Assembly (NCBI GenBank): GCA_025354165.1
Contig: JANXNI010000058.1
Span: 1-64,000 of the forward strand
Length of the DNA stretch: 64,000 bases
DNA from: Burkholderiales bacterium
Lineage (GTDB): Bacteria > Pseudomonadota > Gammaproteobacteria > Burkholderiales > Casimicrobiaceae
Direction of reading: 5' to 3'
A program made the translations under genes and the position numbers. How positions within the stretch are numbered: position 1 is the stretch's first letter; each line of letters begins with the position of its first letter. Of this stretch, positions 18,413 to 28,109 are shown one piece after another. Under the pieces are notes generated by a model. It saw only the letters and a program-made list of their open reading frames with translations. It was not told the origin of the DNA and did not search any database.

Positions 18413-20104
18413 CTACGGCAAGCAGGCCACACCGTGCGTCGATTCAATCCAGGTCAGGATTTGTTGCGCGTTGCGAGCGGTTGGAGACGACGTATTCACA
18501 GCACCCACGGTCAGAGCATCACCCGAGAGTCCAAGCAGCGCACGAAGGATTAAGAGGCCGTCGGTCAATGCGTTGACTTGACCATCGCCGTCGGCGTCGA
18601 GATTCAACGATGCGAGGTAGGTTTCAAGCACGTGACCAGTGCGGGTCGCGTTTTGACCGAATGCGCCCGCGCTTAGTGCGTCCCCTCGGTAGCCGAGGAG
18701 GTAGCGGATGATTATGACGACATCCGAATATGCACGTGTGGCAAGGTTGCCATCAACGTTCAACGCGCAGGCAGCGGACGGATAAGCCCCTCCTTCAAGT
18801 CTTGCCACGCAAAGATAAGTCATACCGCCCGTCGTACACGACCCAGCGATGACGATTTTCCCGCCTGCATCGACGATTACGCGTGTGCCGTATGAATCAC
18901 CCGATGCAGCAGGGAAAAGTGCTTTTCCACCCACACCAAACGTGGCGTCCAAAACGCCGTTAGCGTTATAGCGCGCAGCACAGAAGTACGACCGCGAGCC
19001 GGAGTAACAGGCGCCCGCCAGCACAATTTTTCCATCCGCCTGCAACGCCAAATCTCTCGCATTCGCAGAACCTGAGTTAAAGGACGTAAACACGTGACCA
19101 GCGTCGCCGAACGATACGTCGAGCGAACCGTTTGGAGCCAAGCGCACCAAGCAAAATGACTGGAGTTCACCGGTTACTTGGCAGCCTCCGGCTACGAGGA
19201 TTTGGCTGTCGTCTTGAAGCGCGATGCCGGCTGCCGACTGAACCGTACCAGGCAGCGCTGCAACAACCTTCCCCGAAGTTCCAAAACTCAAATCCAACAA
19301 GCCGTTTGCGTGATAACGGGCAATGCAGAAGTCAAAACCCACCCCGTTAAAGCAATGTCCGCTCACTAGCAATTTTCCATCAGCCTGAATTACCAAGTCA
19401 AAGGCGCTATCGTTATTTCCGGTCAGATCGGTCGTAACCATTCCATTGCCGTTAAAACTTGCGTCGAGCGACCCGTCCTCGTTATACCTCGCCATGCAGA
19501 AGTCAATCGCCTGCTGCGCATCGCACTCCCCAACAAGCACTATTCTGTTTTGGGAATCGACTGCAACCGCGTGGCCATTCGCGTCACTCGTTCCTATCGT
19601 GGTCACAACGCTGCCTGATCCATCACCGAACGATGAATCCAGAATGCCTTCGCTGCTGAACCGCGCGACGCAAAGGCCAGTTGGCCCAAACGCATACGGC
19701 CCGTTTGCTGCTACACAAGTACCCGCAAGTATGATGTGGCGGTCACGAGTGACAGCAACTGCTTCGGCAAACTTGAGTGGCCCCGGCGGTTGCCCCGCAC
19801 TCGAGAAAGTTAAATCTACATTCCCGTTACCAAGTACGCGGGCCTTTGAAAAACGGGGAAACGACCCAACTGTGCCGCCGACAATATAGGCATCGTCGCC
19901 ATGTGCGGCGATCGAAGCGCTGTAGCCATTGTCTCCGGCGGCGGTGAGGATCACAATGCCTCCACCGCCGAACGACGTGTCCAATTGACCGGGAGTAGCG
20001 GCCGAACTACCGCACAGCGCACATCCAAACGTGGTGCCTATCAAAGCAAACAGCCACTTGCGGCAAAACGTGGGCAGGTGTGAGCAGAGAAATGCAGCAA
20101 TCAT
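18413..20104 (-). CDS. Secreted delta-60 repeat protein with dockerin-like C-terminus
   Basis: From ATG 20104 the protein has a signal peptide (hydrophobic, ending near SSAAT). Seven repeats of about 57-60 residues follow, each opening with L/V-D-x-(S/T)-F-G-x-x-G (LDTSFGGGG, LDSSFGDG, LDASFNGNG, LDLSFGTSG, LDVSFGDAG, LDATFGVGG and one degenerate). Each contains a DGK-I/L-V-x-A/G-G strand. This is the delta-60/beta-propeller pattern. The last ~115 residues form a two-loop calcium-binding-like module (LDADGDGQVNALTDGLLIL) that also ends the protease at 29814-32021. An upstream extension to 20248 is open but adds nothing like a signal, and no good Shine-Dalgarno decides the start. Role unknown, probably a cell-surface or extracellular protein. 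Confidence 0.75.
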   Translation of the reverse strand: MIAAFLCSHLPTFCRKWLFALIGTTFGCALCGSSAATPGQLDTSFGGGGIVILTAAGDNGYSASIAAHGDDAYIVGGTVGSFPRFSKARVLGNGNVDLTFSSAGQPPGPLKFAEAVAVTRDRHIILAGTCVAANGPYAFGPTGLCVARFSSEGILDSSFGDGSGSVVTTIGTSDANGHAVAVDSQNRIVLVGECDAQQAIDFCMARYNEDGSLDASFNGNGMVTTDLTGNNDSAFDLVIQADGKLLVSGHCFNGVGFDFCIARYHANGLLDLSFGTSGKVVAALPGTVQSAAGIALQDDSQILVAGGCQVTGELQSFCLVRLAPNGSLDVSFGDAGHVFTSFNSGSANARDLALQADGKIVLAGACYSGSRSYFCAARYNANGVLDATFGVGGKALFPAASGDSYGTRVIVDAGGKIVIAGSCTTGGMTYLCVARLEGGAYPSAACALNVDGNLATRAYSDVVIIIRYLLGYRGDALSAGAFGQNATRTGHVLETYLASLNLDADGDGQVNALTDGLLILRALLGLSGDALTVGAVNTSSPTARNAQQILTWIESTHGVACLP

Positions 20105-20365
20105 GGCGATGCTCGGCGCTGTGAACACCAGTGAAAGTCTAGCGGCTCCTGCCGACAAGACCCCAGCTCCTGTTTGGAATACCCACGTATATGGGCTAGG
20201 TGCATGAAAAAACTTCCGGTCGACTTTTGTGCAGGTTGGGTTCAACACACGCTAAATGACATGTTTTTGAGAAATGCTGAATGTCCCATAGTCGCTTCCG
20301 TGCGGGCAGGAGCAACGTGGTTTTTCTTGCGCAAGAGTAAAGGCTAGGTCGAACAGAAGTCGCTT

Positions 20366-20385
20366 GCCCCTGCCTGTGCAGGGGC
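20366..20385. terminator. Stem-loop downstream of sucD
   Basis: GCCCCTGC and GCAGGGGC, an 8-bp perfect stem, lie about 33 bp after the sucD stop. There is no T-run in the minus direction, so it may be a 3' stabilising stem rather than a classic terminator. The rest of the gap up to 20104 shows nothing clear. Confidence 0.45.
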
Positions 20386-20417
20386 TGTAAAGGATCTGGT
20401 TACTTTGAACCTAATAC

Positions 20418-21296
20418 CTACTTCAGCAAACTCTTCAAAAGCTTGCCCATCTCAGCCGGATTGCGCGTGATGTGAAAGCCGCACTCTTCCATGATGGCGA
20501 GTTTGGCGTCCGCTGTGTCCGCGCCGCCGCTGATCAGCGCGCCGGCGTGGCCCATACGTTTGCCTGGTGGTGCCGTGACACCAGCAATGAAGCCGACGAC
20601 CGGTTTCTTCATATTGGCTTTGACCCACATTGCGGCCTCCGCCTCATCCGGGCCGCCGATTTCGCCGATCATGATGACAGCGTCGGTCTCGGGATCTTCA
20701 TTGAACAGACGCATGATGTCGATGTGCTTTAACCCGTTGATCGGGTCGCCGCCGATGCCGACGGCGGTGGATTGGCCGAGGCCGAGTTCGGTGAGTTGAC
20801 CGACCGCTTCATAGGTCAGCGTGCCCGAGCGCGACACAACGCCGATGCGGCCCTTCTTGTGAATGTGGCCGGGCATGATGCCGATCTTGATTTCTTCCGG
20901 CGTGATGAGGCCGGGGCAGTTGGGCCCGAGCAACAACGTCTTTTTGCCGAGCATTTTGTAGCGTGTTCTCAGCATGTCGAGCACCGGAATGCCCTCGGTG
21001 ATGCACACGACCAGATCGAGTTCGGCATCAACCGCCTCGTCAATCGCCGCAGCCGCGCCCGAAGGCGGCACGTAGATCACGCTGACCGTTGCGCCAGTTT
21101 GCGCTTTGGCTTCCTTGACGCTGGCGTAAATCGGAATGCCTTCGAAATTCTCGCCCGCTTTTTTAGGGTTCACACCAGCCACGAATGCCGCTTTGCCATT
21201 GGCGTAGGCCGCGCAGCCGTGGGTGTGGAACTGGCCGGTTTTGCCGGTGATGCCCTGGGTAATAACTTTGGTGTCTTTGTTGATCAGGATCGACAT
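20418..21296 (-). CDS. sucD: Succinyl-CoA synthetase alpha subunit
   Basis: SucD forms succinyl-CoA from succinate, CoA and a nucleoside triphosphate together with SucC. Motifs are the CoA-binding N-terminal Rossmann domain ([13 protein letters not shown]), [16 protein letters not shown], the conserved LLGPNCPG, and the phospho-histidine site [10 protein letters not shown] (His near residue 247). Length 292 matches the family. GAAGGA lies upstream of the ATG. It follows the extended sucC gene by 23 bp in the usual sucC-sucD order. Confidence 0.97.
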   Translation of the reverse strand: MSILINKDTKVITQGITGKTGQFHTHGCAAYANGKAAFVAGVNPKKAGENFEGIPIYASVKEAKAQTGATVSVIYVPPSGAAAAIDEAVDAELDLVVCITEGIPVLDMLRTRYKMLGKKTLLLGPNCPGLITPEEIKIGIMPGHIHKKGRIGVVSRSGTLTYEAVGQLTELGLGQSTAVGIGGDPINGLKHIDIMRLFNEDPETDAVIMIGEIGGPDEAEAAMWVKANMKKPVVGFIAGVTAPPGKRMGHAGALISGGADTADAKLAIMEECGFHITRNPAEMGKLLKSLLK

Positions 21297-21319
21297 GGTT
21301 TTTTCCTTCGTTATTACTT

Positions 21320-23503
21320 TTATTGCGCTACGAATTCGACGCGGCGATTTTTCTGCTTGTTTTCAGGCGTGTCGTTGGCAGCGACTGGCTTGGTGTCGCC
21401 GTAGCCTTTGCCGGTGAGCGCTTCTTTCGGCACACCTTTGGCGACCAGATAGGCCACAACGCTGTCGGCGCGGCGCTGTGAAAGCGCCAGATTGCTTTCG
21501 GGCAGACCCACGTTGTCGGTGTGGCCACCGATTTCGCCTTTGGTTTTGCCGTCTTTAATCAGCTCCGCCAGATCGTTCAATTCCTTGGCTTCGCCGCCAC
21601 CAATCTTGGCGCTGCCGGTATCGAATTCGACCTCCAGCTTGAACGTTTTGGCACCCGCTTTGAACGCATCGGCGGCAGCCATTGCCACGCCTTTGAGCTC
21701 GCTTGACCAAGTCACGCCATCCCCCAGCATCGCCTTGATTTCGGCTTCGGCGTCTTTCATGACCGCGTCACCCATTTCGCCCGTAGCTTTGACGCCAGCG
21801 CCGTCGAATGCGAGGCCCGTTGTCTTGCCGCCAAACGATTTGAGCCAGCCGAAAATGTCAGCCCATTTGCCAGCGAACGAGAACGCGGGAAGCGCTGCGT
21901 CGAGCGTCAATTTGTCAACGACGTTAGCGTCGCCGTAAGCCGCTTTGGCAGCCGCCAGAATCGCGTCTTTCGCGGCCTGATCTTTCACGGCACCTTCGAG
22001 CGTGACTTTGCCGTCGGCAACGTTCGCCGTCCACTTGCCGAATGACGGCAACGCGGGCTTCGCCGCTTCAACTACTTTCGGCGCAACAGGAGGCGTTGGC
22101 GGCGCAGGCGGCGCCTCTTTCGTTTGCGTGCATTGCTTCAACAACAGCGCAGCCAGAATCGCACAAACGATGACGGCCAGCCACTTCATCCAGCCCGATG
22201 CGGGCGCGGACGGCGTTAATGGCTTTGATGCGGTAGCGGCAGTTGCAACCGTCGCAGCAGCCGGTTTCGCAGTGGCTGCAATTGCGGCAGTACCGAGAGC
22301 CGCCGCACCAACCTTAGCCGCAACGGCTGCACCCGGCTTGAAACCTTTAGCCGCAGCCACGACTTTCTCAGCCGCTTCACCCATGTTGTTGGCGACGATG
22401 ATCGGCAAGCCCGATTTGGCCAAAATTTCTTTGCCCAAGTCTTCGTTGGTGCCCTTCATGCGCACTACGAGCGGCACTTTCAGACCGACTGCTTTCGACG
22501 CCGCGACCACGCCTTCAGCAATGGTGTCGCACTTCATGATGCCGCCGAAAATGTTGACCAGAATCGCTTTCAGATTCGGGTTTTTCAGCATGATCTTGAA
22601 CGCTTCGGTCACCTTCTCGGTCGTGGCACCGCCGCCGACGTCGAGGAAGTTCGCGGGCTCGCCGCCGTACAGCTTGATGGTGTCCATCGTCGCCATCGCG
22701 AGGCCTGCGCCGTTGACCAGACAGCCGATATCGCCGTCGAGCGAGATGTACGCCAGATCAAACTTGCTGGCTTCGATTTCAGCAGGATCTTCTTCGTCGA
22801 GATCGCGCATCGCGACGATGTCGGGATGGCGATACAGCGCGTTGCTGTCAAAATTGAATTTCGCGTCAAGCGCGACGACGCTGCCGTTGCCGGTAACGAC
22901 GAGCGGGTTGATCTCGGCGAGTGATGCGTCCTTGTCGATGAACGCGTGATAGAGACCTTGCAGGCACTTGCGCGCTTCGACAAACGATTCCGACGGAATG
23001 CCAATCGCGCCGGAGATTTCGTCGCACTGCGCATTGGTCAGACCGAGGCCCGGATCAATGAACACTTTCTTGATCGCGTCAGGATTTTTGTGCGCGACTT
23101 CCTCGATATCCATGCCGCCTTCGGATGACGCCAGGAGCGCTACGCGCTGCGTACCACGGTCGAGCACCATCGAAACGTAGAGCTCCTTTTTGATGTCGGC
23201 GCCGTCTTCGATGAAGAGGCGACGCACCTTCTGGCCCGCCGGGCTGGTTTGATGCGTGATGAGCTGCATGCCGAGAATCGCGGTGGCGTATTCGCGCACC
23301 TGCTCCAGCGACTTCGCCACTTTGACGCCGCCGCCCTTGCCGCGACCGCCCGCATGAATCTGCGCCTTGACCACCCACACCGGGCCGCCGAGTTCCTGCG
23401 CGGCTTTGACCGCCTCTTCCACCGAAAAAGCCGGGATGCCGCGTGGCACCGGAACGCCGAATTCGCGAAGAATCTGTTTGCCTTGGTACTCGTGAATTTT
23501 CAC
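21320..23503 (-). CDS. sucC: Succinyl-CoA synthetase beta subunit fused to a membrane-anchored OmpA domain
   Basis: The GTG start at 23503 follows AGAAGGGG. Residues 1-387 are a complete SucC: N-terminal [23 protein letters not shown]-grasp region, LAEINPLVV (Glu197, Asn199), [11 protein letters not shown] and [16 protein letters not shown] normal SucC would stop near residue 388. Here the frame continues for 340 residues: an Ala/Thr linker (388-437), a transmembrane segment (about 440-456), a Pro-rich stretch (464-475), two BON-like segments (about 488-600) and an OmpA-type domain (about 622-727). The OmpA domain keeps [19 protein letters not shown] and the C-terminal NRRVEF, the peptidoglycan-binding pattern. 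I see no stop or frameshift at the junction. The topology would put SucC in the cytoplasm and OmpA in the periplasm. An internal ATG at 22189 (MKWLAV) could give a separate OmpA product, but its ribosome-binding site is weak. Confidence 0.9.
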   Translation of the reverse strand: MKIHEYQGKQILREFGVPVPRGIPAFSVEEAVKAAQELGGPVWVVKAQIHAGGRGKGGGVKVAKSLEQVREYATAILGMQLITHQTSPAGQKVRRLFIEDGADIKKELYVSMVLDRGTQRVALLASSEGGMDIEEVAHKNPDAIKKVFIDPGLGLTNAQCDEISGAIGIPSESFVEARKCLQGLYHAFIDKDASLAEINPLVVTGNGSVVALDAKFNFDSNALYRHPDIVAMRDLDEEDPAEIEASKFDLAYISLDGDIGCLVNGAGLAMATMDTIKLYGGEPANFLDVGGGATTEKVTEAFKIMLKNPNLKAILVNIFGGIMKCDTIAEGVVAASKAVGLKVPLVVRMKGTNEDLGKEILAKSGLPIIVANNMGEAAEKVVAAAKGFKPGAAVAAKVGAAALGTAAIAATAKPAAATVATAATASKPLTPSAPASGWMKWLAVIVCAILAALLLKQCTQTKEAPPAPPTPPVAPKVVEAAKPALPSFGKWTANVADGKVTLEGAVKDQAAKDAILAAAKAAYGDANVVDKLTLDAALPAFSFAGKWADIFGWLKSFGGKTTGLAFDGAGVKATGEMGDAVMKDAEAEIKAMLGDGVTWSSELKGVAMAAADAFKAGAKTFKLEVEFDTGSAKIGGGEAKELNDLAELIKDGKTKGEIGGHTDNVGLPESNLALSQRRADSVVAYLVAKGVPKEALTGKGYGDTKPVAANDTPENKQKNRRVEFVAQ

Positions 23504-23542
23504 GCTAACCCCTTCTTTTATTTAAGTGACTGATTTTCAGAT

Positions 23543-23593
23543 TTGTAGGAGCGGCGAAAGCTGCGAACTTCGCGGCTTTCGCCGCTCCTACAA
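23543..23593. repeat. REP-type palindrome, perfect 18-bp arms
   Basis: TTGTAGGAGCGGCGAAAG and its exact complement flank a 15-bp centre (CTGCGAACTTCGCGG). It lies between sucC and the DUF2889 gene and is the cleanest member of a family that also occurs at 25873, 38788, 40447, 47645 and 48772. Confidence 0.85.
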
Positions 23594-23600
23594 GCAATTT

Positions 23601-24161
23601 CTAAGACGTAGCTTCAGCGGTTTCGCCAACGTACCACGTCGGGTAGTACACGCGAACAGTTTCGCCGGTGATGGCCAGCGCATGACAGGAATCCAGTTGA
23701 AATGGGCGCTTGCCGTCGTGCGACTCGGTCTCGTTACGAATACCGGCAAACGTCTGCACCGCAGCGGTCGGCAGATAACCCAGCAATTCCGACAAATGCG
23801 TACAGCCCTTGATGCCGCCCATGTGCTCGGCAATCGATTTGCGGAAGCCTTTCAGCAGGTTGGCACCGATCAATTTTTTGTATTCCGGCGTAATGCGATT
23901 GCATTGACCGGGGTAGGGCATGTCGTCGGTCGCAGCTTCGATGTTGATCACTGCAAAGGTGCGATCAATCGTCACCCGCGCCCACATCTGATGCACCGGA
24001 ATGTCTTTGCTGCGCGCGCCCATCGCGAGTTTGTAATCGCGATCTTTGGTGTCGGTAATGTGCGCCTCAATATCGAACAGCCCATCATCGCGACGGAAGC
24101 CTTCGTAACTCACGCGGCGTAAATGCAGGCGCTCGCGGGCGGCAGGAGGGGACAACGGCAT
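23601..24161 (-). CDS. DUF2889 domain protein
   Basis: The frame is open to a TTG at 24194. I prefer ATG 24161 because MPLSPPAARERLHLRR is the usual beginning of DUF2889 proteins. The 186 residues contain the family pattern: RRDDGLFDIEAHITDTK, PVHQMWARVTID, a paired Cys-containing segment, GGIKGCTHLSELLG and a C-terminal DSCHALA with conserved Cys and His. The family has no established enzymatic role that I can name. The gene lies upstream of sucC on the same strand, separated from it by a REP palindrome, and is probably a separate unit. Confidence 0.8.
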   Translation of the reverse strand: MPLSPPAARERLHLRRVSYEGFRRDDGLFDIEAHITDTKDRDYKLAMGARSKDIPVHQMWARVTIDRTFAVINIEAATDDMPYPGQCNRITPEYKKLIGANLLKGFRKSIAEHMGGIKGCTHLSELLGYLPTAAVQTFAGIRNETESHDGKRPFQLDSCHALAITGETVRVYYPTWYVGETAEATS

Positions 24162-24346
24162 GTGAGGTTTTGGTGAAGCGCAACCACCGATCAATCACAA
24201 GCTGGAGTAGGCTGAAACCAGCATGAGCCTTGTTCGGCGACGCGATAGACTGTGTCGGGAGAATGATTCTAGCGCGCTGCACGGCAAAATGTTGTGCGGT
24301 GCAGCGGAGCACCAGAATGGGTCTGAAACCCCGTGGAGGACGCGTA

Positions 24347-25852
24347 GTGAGTGAGAAAAAGTACGTTTTGGCGCTGGATCAAGGCACCACCAGCTCACGG
24401 GCGATCCTGTATGGCCACGACGGCGCGCCGGTCGCCTCGGCGCAGAAGGAGTTTCGCCAGCATTTTCCGCAGCCGGGCTGGGTTGAGCACGACGCCAATG
24501 AGATTTGGGCGTCGCAGCATGAAGTGATGCTGGGCGCTATCGCCAAAGCGGGCGCGCAGCCAGCAGAAATCGCCGCCATTGGCATCACCAATCAGCGCGA
24601 AACCACGGTGGTTTGGGATCGCGCGACCGGCAAGCCCATCGCCAACGCCATCGTCTGGCAGGATCGGCGCACGGCAGGGCTCTGCGATGAATTGAAAGCG
24701 CAGGGTAAAGCCGCGCTGATCCAGCAGAAGACCGGGCTGGTGCTGGACGCCTATTTTTCGGGCACCAAGCTCAAGTGGCTGCTCGACACCGTTCCCGGCG
24801 CTCGCAAACGAGCCGAGAACGGAGAGCTTGCGTTCGGCACGATTGACGCGTGGCTGATCTGGAACCTTACCGGCGCGAACCACGCAAAATCGACCCACGC
24901 GACCGATCCGTCCAACGCCAGCCGCACGTTGCTGTTCAATATTCACACCAATTCTTGGGATGACGAACTGCTCGCGCTGCTCGACATTCCGCGCGCTGTG
25001 TTGCCGGAAGTTCGACCTTCTTCCGGTTCCTTCGGTGAAGCGCAGATTGACGGCGTCGCCGTGCCGATTGCAGGCGATGCGGGCGATCAGCAGGCCGCTT
25101 TGTTTGGTCAGGCGTGCCACTCGCCCGGCATGGCAAAAAATACCTATGGCACGGGATGTTTTTTGCTGCTCAATACCGGTTCGAAAGCGGTTTCGTCAAA
25201 CAATAATTTGCTCACGACCACCGCGTGGCAACTCGCCAACAGCGCGCCACAATACGCGCTCGAAGGCTCCGTTTTCATCGGCGGCGCGGTCGTGCAATGG
25301 TTGCGCGACGGGCTGCGCGCCATCAAAACTGCGGCGGACGTCGAGGCACTCGCCGCAGAAGTTCCCGACTCCGGCGGCGTCTATCTCGTGCCTGCATTCG
25401 CGGGCCTCGGCGCGCCGCACTGGGATCCGTACGCGCGCGGTGCCATGTTCGGCCTCACGCGCGGTAGCGGCATCACGCACATCGCCCGCGCCGCGCTCGA
25501 ATCCATCGCCTTTCAGTCCGCCGATGTATTGACCGCGATGGAGAAAGATGCGGGTCTCAAGTTGACCGAATTGCGCGTTGACGGCGGTGCAACCGCAAAT
25601 AACTTGCTCATGCAGATTCAGGCCGATTTGCTCGGTGTGCCTGTGGTGCGACCGAAAGTGCTGGAAACCACGGCGCTGGGCGCGGCGTATCTCGCAGGCC
25701 TCGCGGTTGGTTTCTGGAAGGACGCTGGGGACATCCACCGCAACTGGCAGGTGGATCGCATCTTCGAACCCACGTTGTCGCGAGATCGTGCGGGCGAGAT
25801 GATGGCCGGCTGGGCAAAAGCGGTGGAGCGAAGCAAGCGTTGGGTGAATTGA
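24347..25852 (+). CDS. glpK: Glycerol kinase
   Basis: GlpK phosphorylates glycerol to glycerol-3-phosphate. The start is GTG 24347 ([17 protein letters not shown]), set by GGAGGA seven bases upstream; the frame reaches back to 24230 without support. Motifs are the ATPase phosphate-1 site [13 protein letters not shown], substrate-binding [19 protein letters not shown], the phosphate-2 region [10 protein letters not shown] with GTGCF, and the adenosine site [21 protein letters not shown]. Length 501 is normal. It stands alone here, but ugpQ, ugpBAEC, plsY and cls in the same window supply or consume its product. Confidence 0.97.
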   Translation: MSEKKYVLALDQGTTSSRAILYGHDGAPVASAQKEFRQHFPQPGWVEHDANEIWASQHEVMLGAIAKAGAQPAEIAAIGITNQRETTVVWDRATGKPIANAIVWQDRRTAGLCDELKAQGKAALIQQKTGLVLDAYFSGTKLKWLLDTVPGARKRAENGELAFGTIDAWLIWNLTGANHAKSTHATDPSNASRTLLFNIHTNSWDDELLALLDIPRAVLPEVRPSSGSFGEAQIDGVAVPIAGDAGDQQAALFGQACHSPGMAKNTYGTGCFLLLNTGSKAVSSNNNLLTTTAWQLANSAPQYALEGSVFIGGAVVQWLRDGLRAIKTAADVEALAAEVPDSGGVYLVPAFAGLGAPHWDPYARGAMFGLTRGSGITHIARAALESIAFQSADVLTAMEKDAGLKLTELRVDGGATANNLLMQIQADLLGVPVVRPKVLETTALGAAYLAGLAVGFWKDAGDIHRNWQVDRIFEPTLSRDRAGEMMAGWAKAVERSKRWVN

Positions 25853-25872
25853 GGGCTTTCGCATATCGCTTG

Positions 25873-25897
25873 TTGGAGCGGTTCCACCGCGATTTTC
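25873..25897. repeat. Single REP arm after glpK
   Basis: TTGGAGCGGTTCCACCGCGA matches one arm of the REP family seen at 38788-38852. The second inverted arm is absent, so this is a solitary or decayed REP. Confidence 0.55.
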
Positions 25898-25923
25898 ACT
25901 GAACATCAAAGTGTGAAGCGGGA

Positions 25924-26043
25924 AACAGCTTTACGCTGCAATCGCCATTGCACATGGGCTCAATGCGTAAAGACAAGCATGTCGACTTATATCGATAACT
26001 CACCCCAGCGCCTGACCAGAAAGGCTTCTGGCAAAAAGATGCT
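25924..26043. repeat. Copy C of the ~120 bp inverted-repeat element
   Basis: The left end AACAGCTTTACGC is followed by GCCATTGCACATGGGCTCAA, nearly the same as the left half of copy A. The right end GGCAAAAAGATGCT is a decayed terminal repeat. The glpK-rpiB gap (25853-26163) holds this element and the REP arm and nothing else I can identify apart from the rpiB leader. Confidence 0.6.
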
Positions 26044-26163
26044 ACGTCACGAAGTGCCTCTTGAGCCGTTCTGGCATCTAATTGTTTGGCCACATGCATG
26101 GCGGCAACAACAATTTGACATAAAAATAGCGCCACACATGGCGCAAAACGGAGCGACTTTTCA

Positions 26164-26613
26164 ATGACCACCAACAACCGCATCGTCCTCTCCAGCGACC
26201 ACGCCGCTATTGTTCTCCGACAGGCCATTGCTGCCCATGTCGCGGCGCGTGGCTGGGTGGCGGTCGACATCGGGCCCACGACACCGGAGAGCACCCCCTA
26301 TCCCAAGCACGGCGCGGAGGCGGCGCAACTCGTCGCTTCTGGCGATTGCCGTTTTGGCATCATTCTGTGCGGCACCGGCCAGGGCATCATGATCGCGGCG
26401 AACAAAGTCAAGGGCATCCGTTGTGGCGTCTGTCTCGACACATTTTCTGCGCGCATGATTCGCCAGCACAACGACGCCAACATGCTGGCGCTTGGCGCGC
26501 GCGTGGTGGGCGAAGGGCTGGCGCTCGATATTGTCGATGCGTTCCTGACCGCCCAGTTCGAAGGCGGTCGCCATGCAACGCGGGTGGCGATGATTGAGGC
26601 GCTGGAGGGGTAG
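26164..26613 (+). CDS. rpiB: Ribose-5-phosphate isomerase B
   Basis: RpiB interconverts ribose-5-phosphate and ribulose-5-phosphate in the pentose phosphate pathway. The short (149-residue) RpiB/LacAB fold is clear: SSDHAAIVLRQ near the N-terminus, DIGPTTPESTPYP, the catalytic-cysteine loop GIILCGTGQGIMIAANK, then GVCLDTFSARMIRQHNDANMLALG in two pieces. GGAG lies upstream of the ATG. It precedes the amidohydrolase gene by 40 bp, possibly in one transcript. Confidence 0.95.
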   Translation: MTTNNRIVLSSDHAAIVLRQAIAAHVAARGWVAVDIGPTTPESTPYPKHGAEAAQLVASGDCRFGIILCGTGQGIMIAANKVKGIRCGVCLDTFSARMIRQHNDANMLALGARVVGEGLALDIVDAFLTAQFEGGRHATRVAMIEALEG

Positions 26614-26653
26614 TACGCTCCGTAGGGTCGCGAATGGGTTGAGAGGTTGATTG

Positions 26654-27514
26654 ATGCGTACTTCACCGAACCTGAAAACGTTGCTGGCGTTCTGCACGGC
26701 TGCCTTGCTCGCGACAACCGCGCGCGCTGTCGAGCCGCTCCCCGTGTTCGACGCCCACCTGCACTACAACATCGAGGCGAGAGAGGGCTATCCGCCCGCC
26801 AAAGTGTTAGAGATTTTCCGTCGGAGCAACGTGCGCGGCATCCTCGCGACGTCGCGGCCCAATGAGGGCTCTGAGCTGCTGATGAAAGCGGCGCCCGAAT
26901 CGTTCACCATCGTGCCGTTTATCCGCGTCTATCGTGATCGCGCGGATTACGGAACGTGGCACAAAAATCCCGAAATCGTCGCCATGATCGAGCGTGAATT
27001 TGCCGACGGCGCGATGAAAGGGAAAGTGCGCGGCATTGGTGAATTTCATCTGTATGGCGACGAAGCGAAATCAAAAGAGTTCGCGCAAATCGTCGCCTTC
27101 GCGCAGAAGAATGATTTGTGGCTGCATGCGCACAGCGACGAAGCCGCCATTGAAACCATCTTCACGCTCAATTCAAAAGCAAAAGTTATCTGGGCGCACA
27201 CCGGCTTCAACACTTCCACCGAACGCGTGGCATCCCTCATGAAAATGCACACGAATTTGATGGGCGAACTCTCGTATCGCAACGACATCACCGAAGGCGG
27301 CAAACTCTCGAAGGCTTGGCGCACGCTGTTCACCGCGTACCCCGATCGGTTTCTGCTCGGTTCCGATTGCTGGGTCGTGGAGCGCTGGGCGCAGTACGGC
27401 GAAATCATGGACTACTACCAGCGCTGGCTCGCGCAGTTGCCGCGGGACGTAGGGACAAAAATTGCGTATCGCAATGGCGAGCGGATTTTCGGTATTTCGT
27501 TACTCCGCAAATAG
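26654..27514 (+). CDS. Exported amidohydrolase (metal-dependent hydrolase)
   Basis: The start ATG 26654 follows GAGAGG by seven bases. A signal peptide (cleavage after ATTARA) is followed by the metal-binding FDAHLHYN (HxH), GEFHLY, LHAHSDE, WAHTGFN and a C-terminal LLGSDCW with the conserved Asp. These are the TIM-barrel amidohydrolase landmarks. The substrate cannot be predicted. Periplasmic location is inferred from the signal peptide. Length 286. It may be co-transcribed with rpiB. Confidence 0.8.
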   Translation: MRTSPNLKTLLAFCTAALLATTARAVEPLPVFDAHLHYNIEAREGYPPAKVLEIFRRSNVRGILATSRPNEGSELLMKAAPESFTIVPFIRVYRDRADYGTWHKNPEIVAMIEREFADGAMKGKVRGIGEFHLYGDEAKSKEFAQIVAFAQKNDLWLHAHSDEAAIETIFTLNSKAKVIWAHTGFNTSTERVASLMKMHTNLMGELSYRNDITEGGKLSKAWRTLFTAYPDRFLLGSDCWVVERWAQYGEIMDYYQRWLAQLPRDVGTKIAYRNGERIFGISLLRK

Positions 27515-27545
27515 CGGCTCGTCCAAGGTCGCGCTCCATCTCCGC

Positions 27546-27650
27546 CGTCATTCTCGGCGTAGCCGGGAATCCAGAATGTTGGCTAAGTCTCCACACGGGA
27601 ATGTTCCATGCACGTTTCTGGATGCCCGCCCTTGGCCAGCATGACGCCGC
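27546..27650. repeat. Inverted pair of GTCATTC...GGGAATCCAG repeats
   Basis: CGTCATTCTCGGCGTAGCCG followed by GGAATCCAGAA is mirrored by TTCTGGATGCCCGCC...CATGACG about 50 bp on. The same unit forms the pair at 42260-42336. It resembles the short palindromic repeats common in betaproteobacterial intergenic DNA, such as the neisserial ATTCCC-type repeats. Confidence 0.65.
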
Positions 27651-27651
27651 T

Positions 27652-27692
27652 TTGACATTTTCCGATCCCTACTGACACAATGCTGTCAGTAG
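27652..27692 (+). promoter_or_regulatory. Promoter with palindromic operator for the VOC-EVE-WYL operon
   Basis: TTGACA (27652-27657) and CACAAT (27676-27681) are 18 bp apart. A perfect 9-bp inverted repeat, CTACTGACA-N6-TGTCAGTAG (27669-27692), covers the -10 box. This is the geometry of a repressor operator. The WYL-type regulator encoded two genes downstream is the obvious candidate. Confidence 0.65.
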
Positions 27693-27741
27693 CAGGCGCA
27701 AACAATCCTTCCTGTCATCACCCACCACGAAGGAAACCATC

Positions 27742-28107
27742 ATGATCGGCAACGCAGTCTGGTTTGAAATCCCCGCAAACGATTTCGAGCGCGCAGTCAA
27801 GTTTTACGAAGCAGTCTTTCAGGTCACGCTACGCCGCGAAAAGATCGGCGGCGATCTTGGCGTGTTCCCCGGCAGCGAGACCTCGGTGAACGGCGCTGTC
27901 GTCAGTCAGGCGGGCTACGTGCCAGCCACCAATGGCGCGGTCGTTTACCTGAACACCGGTGACGACATGGCCCCCTACATCGAGCGCGTCGTCGCCAATG
28001 GCGGCATCGTCATCACGCCAAAAACCGCGTTGCCGCCAGGCATGGGCCACTTCGCGCACTTCGGCGACACCGAAGGCAATCGTGTCGGTTTGTTTTCGCA
28101 AAACTGA
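27742..28107 (+). CDS. VOC family (glyoxalase-like) protein
   Basis: The 121-residue protein has the vicinal-oxygen-chelate layout: WFEIPANDFERAVKFYEAVF at the N-terminus, a hinge, then AVVYLNTGDDMAPYIERV and GHFAHFGDTEGNRVGLFS. His near 103 and Glu near 111 are likely metal ligands. GAAGGA lies upstream of the ATG. It is the first gene of a tight operon with an EVE protein (2 bp on) and a WYL regulator. VOC proteins beside YafY-type regulators are common; the substrate is unknown. Confidence 0.85.
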   Translation: MIGNAVWFEIPANDFERAVKFYEAVFQVTLRREKIGGDLGVFPGSETSVNGAVVSQAGYVPATNGAVVYLNTGDDMAPYIERVVANGGIVITPKTALPPGMGHFAHFGDTEGNRVGLFSQN

Positions 28108-28109
28108 TC

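Noticed and set aside
22330-22345. Frameshift or missed stop joining sucC to an ompA gene
   Set aside because: The frame reads through smoothly with low-complexity linker codons and no homopolymer run or overlapping start at the junction; only resequencing could exclude it fully.
22002-22949. 315-residue open frame opposite sucC
   Set aside because: It is antisense to the well-supported sucC frame, is Ala/Pro/Thr-rich, and has no motifs; GC-rich codon bias creates such shadows.
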